From positions 1 to 46,354 of the forward strand of contig JAKBPM010000007.1 of the NCBI GenBank assembly GCA_021829515.1: a stretch of DNA of 46,354 nucleotides. Reading direction: 5' to 3'. Shown one piece after another: positions 41,004-46,354 of the stretch. Source of the DNA: Nitrospirota bacterium (GTDB taxonomy: Bacteria > Nitrospirota_A > Leptospirillia > Leptospirillales > Leptospirillaceae). Position 1 is the stretch's first letter; the number at the start of each line of letters is the position of its first letter. The notes beneath the pieces were generated by a model, which saw nothing but the letters and a program-made list of their open reading frames with translations, had not been told where the DNA came from and ran no database searches. A program made the translations under genes and the position numbers.

Positions 41004-43228
41004 CCCTCTCCGCTTCCTTTCCCAGGCCAACACACGCACTTGACCACTCTGCACTTCTGGAAATCGGATGCGAGGAGTTGCCTGCAGCGCTCCTTCCGGG
41101 TATCAGGGAAGCTCTTGTTCTCGGGGCACAAAGACTGAGAAAGGCGTTTCGCCTGGGAGAGGGAGCGATTAGCGTCCATGCGACCCCCCAGCGACTGATT
41201 GTCTTTTTCCTTGATCTTCCTGAAAAACAGGAGGCCAGGGTCGAGCGGATCATGGGACCTCCATCACGTCTTGCCGGGACTCTTCCTGACCATCCTTCGC
41301 CACAGGCGACCGGATTTGCCAAAAATCAGTCTGTGCCAATATCAAGCCTTTTTTTTCTGGATACCCCAAAAGGATCCTATCTGGCCGTTGACCGCAATTT
41401 GCCGGTCAAGCCGACAGCGGAGGTCCTGCCCGAGCTTTTTTCAAGACTGGTGGTGGAACTGCCTCTTGCAAGATCCATGCGCTGGGGAGAAGGAACCGGT
41501 CCATTCCTCAGACCTGTTCTCTGGATTCTGGCGATGTTTGCACAGGATCTGATTCCCTTTTCGGTTTGTGGGCAGAAGTCGGCAAACCAGACCAGGACGC
41601 CAAGGTCCATGGGGTTTTTGCCGGTAACGGTCCACCATGTCAGCCATTATGCGTCTCTTGTTTCAGAGTGGCCGCTTATTGTTGAAAGTGAACTCAAGAA
41701 AAAAGCGATTGCCCAGGAAATAGATACGACAGTCAGGATGGAGGCAGACTCCGGCCTTTTACCGCATGGTGCGGTCTGGGTGTCCGATCCGGAGCTTCTG
41801 TCGGAGGTTGCCGATCTGGTGGAGCAGTTCAGAGTGGTTGTCGGGAGTTTCTCTCCGGCTTTTCTCGATCTTCCCCAGGAGCTGATCCAGACGGTCCTTC
41901 GTGTCCACCAGCGTTATTTTGTCCTGACAACCAAAGAGGGTGAAACACTTCCAAACTTTATCTGTGTTGCGGGGAACCCTCGTGCGAACCTCCACGTCAT
42001 CCGAGCCGGGTACGAAAAAGTTGTCAGGGCAAGGCTTGAAGATGCCCAGTATTACTTTGACCGTGACCGGAAGCGTTCTCTCTCCGATTTTTCCGGGGAG
42101 TTGTCCGGCCTGAATCTTTTTCCCGGATCAGGTACCTATCTCGACCATGCGCGCGCGACACGAGACATGGTGGATTGGTTTCTGGACCATGTTCCGGACA
42201 CCGGCGGTTTTTCCAGAAAGGACTTGTCCGGAGTTCTGGGCCGGATATCTCCGGTCTATAAGGCGGATCTTGCAACAGGTCTGGTCCGGGAGTTTCCTGA
42301 GCTGCAGGGTGTGATCGGAGGCCATTACTGGAGATGGGAAAATCGTGAACAGATTTCACGACAGGACGAGGGTTCGCAAAAGATTCTCCTGGAAGCCAGG
42401 GCGATCTCCGAACACTATCATCCCCGTTTTCCTGGCGATACCCTCCCCGAATCGCTGCCGGGGAGGATCCTTGCGGCATCTGACAAATATCTCTATCTGG
42501 TGGCAGCATTCAAGGCAGGACTGTCTCCGAGCGGCTCAGAAGATCCTTATGCTGTCCGAAGGGCGGGGACAGGGCTGATTGCACTGATCGCCGGAAGTGG
42601 CTGGTCAATTTCAGTCAAGGACCTTGCTGAACGGTCTGCCGGGGTTTTCGGCGAGAGTGACTGCTCTCTCCCTCTCCTCAATTTTCTCGTGGAACGCCTT
42701 GAAAATCATCTGGGCAAGGATGCCCCGGTTCTTCTCGTCCGGGCTGCACTTCTTTCTCCTTCTGAGCCGATCTTTCTGTCCTGCCAAAGGCTTGCATTCC
42801 AGAAGGTCATCCTCTCTGATCCGGCACTTCCTGTTCTTGTTAATCTCTACGTCCGCATTTCAAATATCATCGAAAAAGCCGGGGAGAAATCAGGTTCGGT
42901 GAATCCAAATCTTCTGGCTGATCCGGCGGAAAAAGCCTTGTGGGATAAAATGATGTCAACTGGTCTGGCAGATTCTGCTGGCTGGAGGATATTGGCGGAG
43001 TCGGGGGATTTTCCGGAAATCTGGAGACGGTCGATGCTCCTGGTCGATCCCGTCACAAACTTCTTTGAGTCGGTGCTTGTCAATGCTCCTGAGGAATCGA
43101 TCAGGGAGAATCGGTTTGCCCTGATCGGCACGATTCTTTCGGGGATGGAACGGCTTGGAAGGCTTTCATTCCTCTCACAGCTTCTGGGTTCCTCCCAGGA
43201 GGAAGCAGGGGAGTCAAAGGCCGGGTGA
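41000..43228 (+). CDS. glyS: glycyl-tRNA synthetase beta subunit
   Basis: 742 residues, a little longer than E. coli GlyS (689). N-terminal [15 protein letters not shown] and [10 protein letters not shown], then [63 protein letters not shown], and [15 protein letters not shown] are conserved beta-subunit segments; the C-terminus has the DALR-like anticodon-binding helix ([20 protein letters not shown]). It binds tRNA-Gly in complex with GlyQ. It overlaps glyQ by 4 nt and ribD by 4 nt (GTGA), so the four genes are coupled. Confidence 0.98.
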   Translation: MTLSASFPRPTHALDHSALLEIGCEELPAALLPGIREALVLGAQRLRKAFRLGEGAISVHATPQRLIVFFLDLPEKQEARVERIMGPPSRLAGTLPDHPSPQATGFAKNQSVPISSLFFLDTPKGSYLAVDRNLPVKPTAEVLPELFSRLVVELPLARSMRWGEGTGPFLRPVLWILAMFAQDLIPFSVCGQKSANQTRTPRSMGFLPVTVHHVSHYASLVSEWPLIVESELKKKAIAQEIDTTVRMEADSGLLPHGAVWVSDPELLSEVADLVEQFRVVVGSFSPAFLDLPQELIQTVLRVHQRYFVLTTKEGETLPNFICVAGNPRANLHVIRAGYEKVVRARLEDAQYYFDRDRKRSLSDFSGELSGLNLFPGSGTYLDHARATRDMVDWFLDHVPDTGGFSRKDLSGVLGRISPVYKADLATGLVREFPELQGVIGGHYWRWENREQISRQDEGSQKILLEARAISEHYHPRFPGDTLPESLPGRILAASDKYLYLVAAFKAGLSPSGSEDPYAVRRAGTGLIALIAGSGWSISVKDLAERSAGVFGESDCSLPLLNFLVERLENHLGKDAPVLLVRAALLSPSEPIFLSCQRLAFQKVILSDPALPVLVNLYVRISNIIEKAGEKSGSVNPNLLADPAEKALWDKMMSTGLADSAGWRILAESGDFPEIWRRSMLLVDPVTNFFESVLVNAPEESIRENRFALIGTILSGMERLGRLSFLSQLLGSSQEEAGESKAG

Positions 43229-44409
43229 CCAATCTTTTGCCGGCTGACCGGAAGTGGATGAACATGGTTCTGGCACTCGCCCGCAAGGGGGAGGGAAGCG
43301 TGGCTCCGAATCCCTGCGTCGGGGCGGTGGTCGTCTCCCGGGGGAAGCTTGTCGGAAAGGGTTTCCATCAGCGCCCGGGACTCGCGCATGCAGAGGTCTG
43401 TGCACTGGCCCAGGCCGGTCCGAAGGCAATGGGTGCTGACCTCTATGTCAATCTTGAGCCTTGCTGTCATTTGAAAAAGAGAACTCCACCCTGTACCAGG
43501 GAGATTATCCAGAGCGGAATACAACGGGTGGTGATTTCGACTCTTGATCCCAACCCCGAGGTCTCGGGGGGTGGGGTGAAGGAGCTTCAACGAGCTGGAA
43601 TAGAAGTCGTTGTGGGTGTTTTTGGCAAAAAAGCCTTTGAAATGAACCGGGGGTTCTTTTCCCTGATGAAGAATCGGCGCCCCTTTATCACTCTCAAGGG
43701 AGCGGCGAGCATCGATGGAAGAATCGCAACGTCTTCGGGGGACTCCCAGTGGATCTCGGGGGAGAAGTCCCTTCTTTTGGCTCACCGGCTGAGAAATGAC
43801 CATGATGCGATTCTCGTTGGGGTGGGGACGATCCTCTCGGACGATCCTCTCCTGACGACTCGAATCTCCGGGAGAAAAACCCGTAATCCGGTTAGGATCA
43901 TTCTTGATTCTGCAGCCAGGACGCCGGTCGCATCCCAGGTTATCAGGACGCTCCCTGATGCACCGGTATTGATCGTCACCGGGCAGGATGCTTCCCCGAA
44001 AAACGTTTCGGCCCTTGAGTCCGCCGGTGCGACTGTGATCGGATGCCATGCGGATCCGGCGGGGAACCTGAATCTGAATGAATTGATGGGGCACCTTTTG
44101 GATCGACACATCCTGACCCTTCTGGTCGAGGGTGGTGGCCATGTCACGGGGTCTTTTCTGGCACAGGGTCTGGTTGACCGTATCAGGCTGGTCCTGGCTC
44201 CTCTGGTTATTGGCGGGGATGACGCCATTAACTGGGTTTCTGGAGGACGCTCTCCCGTAATGCTCAAGGATGCCTTGCGATTTCCCGTTCCGATCCGTCC
44301 AACCCGTCTTGGGAAAGATGTGTTGTTGTCCATTGACCTCTGGGATGAAAAAACGATGATTTCAGAAGATTCCGACAAGGAGGTTCGACATGTTCTCGGG
44401 GATCATTGA
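43225..44409 (+). CDS. ribD: bifunctional riboflavin biosynthesis deaminase/reductase
   Basis: 394 residues. N-terminal pyrimidine deaminase (about 1-145) with zinc ligands in HAE (55-57) and PCCHLKKRTPPC (C80, C90; one residue longer than in E. coli). The C-terminal reductase (about 150-385) starts FITLKGAASIDGRIAT and includes DSQWISGE, ILVGVGTILSDDP, LLVEGGGHVTGSF. It carries out the second and third steps after GTP cyclohydrolase II. Start GTG 43225 overlaps the glyS stop (GTGA), so there is no space for an FMN riboswitch. Confidence 0.97.
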   Translation: MTNLLPADRKWMNMVLALARKGEGSVAPNPCVGAVVVSRGKLVGKGFHQRPGLAHAEVCALAQAGPKAMGADLYVNLEPCCHLKKRTPPCTREIIQSGIQRVVISTLDPNPEVSGGGVKELQRAGIEVVVGVFGKKAFEMNRGFFSLMKNRRPFITLKGAASIDGRIATSSGDSQWISGEKSLLLAHRLRNDHDAILVGVGTILSDDPLLTTRISGRKTRNPVRIILDSAARTPVASQVIRTLPDAPVLIVTGQDASPKNVSALESAGATVIGCHADPAGNLNLNELMGHLLDRHILTLLVEGGGHVTGSFLAQGLVDRIRLVLAPLVIGGDDAINWVSGGRSPVMLKDALRFPVPIRPTRLGKDVLLSIDLWDEKTMISEDSDKEVRHVLGDH

Positions 44410-45034
44410 GACGGTTGGTGTATTGCTTGAGACGGAGAAAAAACAGGGCGGCATGCGTTTTGTCATTGGGAATGTTCCCTTTGCGGGGGAACTGGCCATC
44501 GGTGAATCTGTCGCCATAGACGGTGCCTGCATGACCGTCGTATGGGCTGATCAACTCCGGTCCTGCTTCGGGATCGACCTGTCACTTGAAACCCTTTCGG
44601 TGACCAGCATGGGGAGCTGGGCTCCCGGAAGAAGAGTCAATCTTGAGCGTGCGCTCAGACTTTCAGATCGTCTTGGCGGACATCTGGTCCTGGGGCATGT
44701 GGACCAGACCGGCTGGCTTGTTTCCCGTCGGGATGAAGGAGGAACAACCTTCCTGACCATCGGTGTTCCTGCTCGTCATGCCTCCCTCCTGATCCACAAG
44801 GGGTCCATCTGCGTTGATGGAATCAGCCTGACGGTCAACGCACTTTCGGATCATCCTGAGTCGGACTGTGTCCATGTGGAGCTTGCCATTATTCCTCATA
44901 CACTCATGGTGACCAATATTGGAGAAAGGAATCCGGGGGACAGTCTCCATCTCGAGTTTGACGTTGTCGGAAAATACATCCTCAGGTCAAGGGATCTTGA
45001 GAAAATGACCGAGGGGCGGTTTCGGCCAATCTGA
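44390..45034 (+). CDS. ribE: riboflavin synthase alpha subunit
   Basis: 214 residues, two homologous lumazine-binding repeats. Repeat 1 starts MFSGIIETVGVLLE and has ESVAIDGACMTV and GGHLVLGHVDQTG; repeat 2 follows (about 98-200) with GSICVDGISLTVN. It disproportionates two lumazines into riboflavin. AAGGAGG lies 7 nt upstream of ATG 44390, which overlaps the end of ribD by 20 nt. In some organisms this gene is followed by ribBA and ribH, which are absent here; the next gene converges 5 nt away. Confidence 0.97.
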   Translation: MFSGIIETVGVLLETEKKQGGMRFVIGNVPFAGELAIGESVAIDGACMTVVWADQLRSCFGIDLSLETLSVTSMGSWAPGRRVNLERALRLSDRLGGHLVLGHVDQTGWLVSRRDEGGTTFLTIGVPARHASLLIHKGSICVDGISLTVNALSDHPESDCVHVELAIIPHTLMVTNIGERNPGDSLHLEFDVVGKYILRSRDLEKMTEGRFRPI

Positions 45035-45039
45035 TCCGG

Positions 45040-46152
45040 CTAACCGGGAGTGACGACCTTAAAGGCGACTCCCGGCAGAAGGTCCCTCAGCAAATTTCTC
45101 AAAAGAGGACGGGCTGAGTCGATCGGGACAGGAGAGAATCCGGCCGACTCGATAAAAGATGTCTTCTGACCGGACTCAAGAACCCAATGAATCAGGTGTC
45201 TGACCTCCATCATGCTTTCCGAGTCAAGGTGCGGATTCACAACCCAATACTCAAAGTTTGCTGCCGGGTAGACATTTTTGCCTGGAACCCAAAAGACAAT
45301 GGAATGGTTGAAGCTCTGTGAGTCCGGTCTGTTCCTGATTGCGCTTTTTCCGGCATTGGCGATGGTTTTAACCGACCCGGTGACAAAGTAGCCGTCGTGG
45401 TTTCTTAAAGCCGCGCTCAAAAGTCCGAACCGATGAACCCAGTTGTGCCCATCATACCCGATGCTCCAGGGCGTTTTGCGAACGGCCTCCGAAATATTGG
45501 CGCTACCGCTTAGCCCCTGTCCTGCGGGCCATGGGGGAGACATCTCCCTCCCAATGGTTCTTCTCCATAAAGGAGATGTCCGGGAGAGAAAGTCGGTCAG
45601 GACAAAGGTGGTTCCCGAAGCATCACTTCTGTGCATAAGCCTGATCCGGTGATGGCCGAGTGACAGTCCGGAGTTTTCAGCCAGAAGCCGACTGTCGTCC
45701 CAGTAACGGATTTGTCCCAAAAAAATCAGGGCAAGAGTCTCTCCATCAAGTCTGAGCGGAGTTTTTCGGGAAGCTCCCGGCAAGTTATAAATGATTTCCA
45801 CATCTTCCATCGCTACGGGAATGATGACCATGTCCGGGTATCTTCCCTTGATGTTTTTGGTCTCGTAGGCATCGGACGCCCCAATCGATACATCACCGAG
45901 AAATGCCTGCCGATATCCCGTTCCTGAGCCGGTGGCGGAAAGGCCTATTTTTGTGTCCGGATGACTTTTTTCGTAGGCTTTTGCCCATCTTGTCTCAAGA
46001 GGATAAAGCATGGAAGAGCCTGTAATGGTGATCAGGCTTTGTCCGGATGAGACGGCCGGACAAAAGGCCATGCAAAAAAGTGCCACTACCAGGATCGGGA
46101 TGCTGGCCACAGATGCTCTCTTTCGGGCTGCGGGCGGTCTTTCCTTGCGCAT
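45040..46152 (-). CDS. pstS: phosphate-binding protein of an ABC transporter (PstS)
   Basis: 370 residues. Signal peptide with hydrophobic core (about 18-34) and a likely cleavage after SSG. Mature N-terminus ITITGSSMLYPL, then GLSATGSGTGYRQAFLGDVSIGASDAYE and LMHRSDASGTTFVLTDFLS are PstS phosphate-binding loops (TGSS, SGTGY, SDASGTT). It binds phosphate in the periplasm for PstCAB. Those permease and ATPase genes are not in the window on this strand; a divergent gene starts within 170 nt upstream. A charged N-terminal extension precedes the signal core, so a later start is possible. Stop codon is 5 nt from ribE's. Confidence 0.92.
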   Translation of the reverse strand: MRKERPPAARKRASVASIPILVVALFCMAFCPAVSSGQSLITITGSSMLYPLETRWAKAYEKSHPDTKIGLSATGSGTGYRQAFLGDVSIGASDAYETKNIKGRYPDMVIIPVAMEDVEIIYNLPGASRKTPLRLDGETLALIFLGQIRYWDDSRLLAENSGLSLGHHRIRLMHRSDASGTTFVLTDFLSRTSPLWRRTIGREMSPPWPAGQGLSGSANISEAVRKTPWSIGYDGHNWVHRFGLLSAALRNHDGYFVTGSVKTIANAGKSAIRNRPDSQSFNHSIVFWVPGKNVYPAANFEYWVVNPHLDSESMMEVRHLIHWVLESGQKTSFIESAGFSPVPIDSARPLLRNLLRDLLPGVAFKVVTPG

Positions 46153-46177
46153 GGGGAGTCCTCACCGGTTGTTGATG

Positions 46178-46207
46178 TTGGTATAAGGGGAACAAGCACT
46201 CTATAAT
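46178..46207 (+). promoter_or_regulatory. candidate promoter for the divergent gene at the right edge
   Basis: -10 TATAAT (46202-46207, consensus) with TTGGTA (46178-46183) 18 bp upstream. An ATG at 46214 lies exactly six bases after the -10 hexamer, the same geometry as the Rrf2 gene. Confidence 0.5.
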
Positions 46208-46314
46208 GATCCCATGCTACATCAAGACGGACTGGCTTGGAAGTTTTTTGGGTGGGGATGGGGCATCGCCGCCCTGATGCTCTTCTTTTCGCGATTTTTG
46301 AGGAAACTCTGTAC

Positions 46315-46354
46315 ATGTCTCACATTGAATCAGCTGATATTTCCCGGAAGTTTT
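46315..46354 (+). CDS. partial gene at the right edge, product unknown
   Basis: ATG 46315 has GAGGAAA 8 nt upstream and opens MSHIESADISRKF, cut off by the window edge. A longer frame starts at ATG 46214 without a Shine-Dalgarno but immediately after the promoter; it is open to the end as well. Phosphate permease PstC would be a natural neighbour of pstS, but 13 residues do not identify it. Confidence 0.4.
   Translation, partial: MSHIESADISRKF

Noticed and set aside
43200..43228. FMN riboswitch upstream of ribD
   Set aside because: ribD overlaps glyS; no room for a leader.
42847..44142. 431-codon minus-strand frame across glyS and ribD
   Set aside because: Overlaps two clearly identified genes over its whole length; long only because of base composition.
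1..46354. CRISPR array, tRNA, rRNA, IS element, prophage
   Set aside because: No regularly spaced repeats, cloverleaf or GTTCGA-type arms, transposase or integrase frames were found on reading both strands.

Overview
This 46.4 kb window looks like ordinary chromosome of a Gram-negative bacterium. It encodes several lipoproteins with lipoboxes, an RND inner-membrane pump and a predicted outer-membrane beta-barrel. It also carries linked housekeeping clusters: yicC-remA-gmk-rpoZ-coaBC, TPR/roadblock-aroQ-efp-accB-accC-thiE, and glyQ-glyS-ribD-ribE. The roughly balanced base composition, BioW-type biotin synthesis, acid-resistance type glutamate decarboxylase, a Kch-like K+ channel and an iron-regulator-like box suggest an acidophilic, iron-associated member of Nitrospirota, most like Leptospirillum. 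That assignment is inference from gene content; no rRNA or tRNA is present to confirm it. I saw no IS element, prophage, integrase, CRISPR array, tRNA or rRNA.

Layout. 0.07-2.96 kb: an Slp-like lipoprotein (minus), then a methyltransferase and a DUF2252 protein that overlap on plus. 3.0-4.0 kb: galE (minus). 4.3-9.4 kb: a plus-strand run of an unrecognised possible lipoprotein, a large TPR/LysM lipoprotein, a DegT-family aminotransferase and bioD; the last three genes overlap. 9.4-10.4 kb: D-lactate dehydrogenase-like gene (minus), whose stop codon abuts that of bioD. 10.7-13.4 kb: gadB and a Kch-like channel (plus). 13.5-26.6 kb: a long minus-strand block of conserved genes running from yicC down to thiE, followed by a DUF3105 protein and an RND pump. 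26.9-33.2 kb: plus-strand glycogen-debranching-type glucosidase, a penicillin-binding protein, a CBS protein, and a two-gene unit (TPR lipoprotein plus outer-membrane protein) behind a promoter that carries a Fur-box-like sequence. 33.2-36.4 kb: bioB-bioW-bioF (minus). 36.7-38.4 kb: an Old Yellow Enzyme and a YwnA-like Rrf2 regulator with a perfect palindromic operator. 38.5-39.9 kb: an unrecognised protein. 40.1-45.0 kb: glyQ-glyS-ribD-ribE (plus). 45.0-46.2 kb: pstS (minus), with a divergent gene cut off by the window edge.

How the genes fit together. Biotin genes are split: bioB-W-F lie in one operon and bioD 24 kb away, overlapping a DegT-family aminotransferase. No bioA or bioK is visible. 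Their product would be carried by AccB, which is encoded here with AccC. GadB (proton-consuming decarboxylation) next to a K+ channel suggests cytoplasmic pH and membrane-potential homeostasis. The most noteworthy regulatory structures are the Rrf2 promoter, where operator, -10 box and start codon coincide so that the transcript should be leaderless, and the Fur-box promoter at 31.34-31.39 kb. I found no clearly new multi-gene system. The strongest candidates for follow-up are these two regulatory regions, the TPR-roadblock fusion protein, the DegT-bioD pairing and the altered CoaBC active site.
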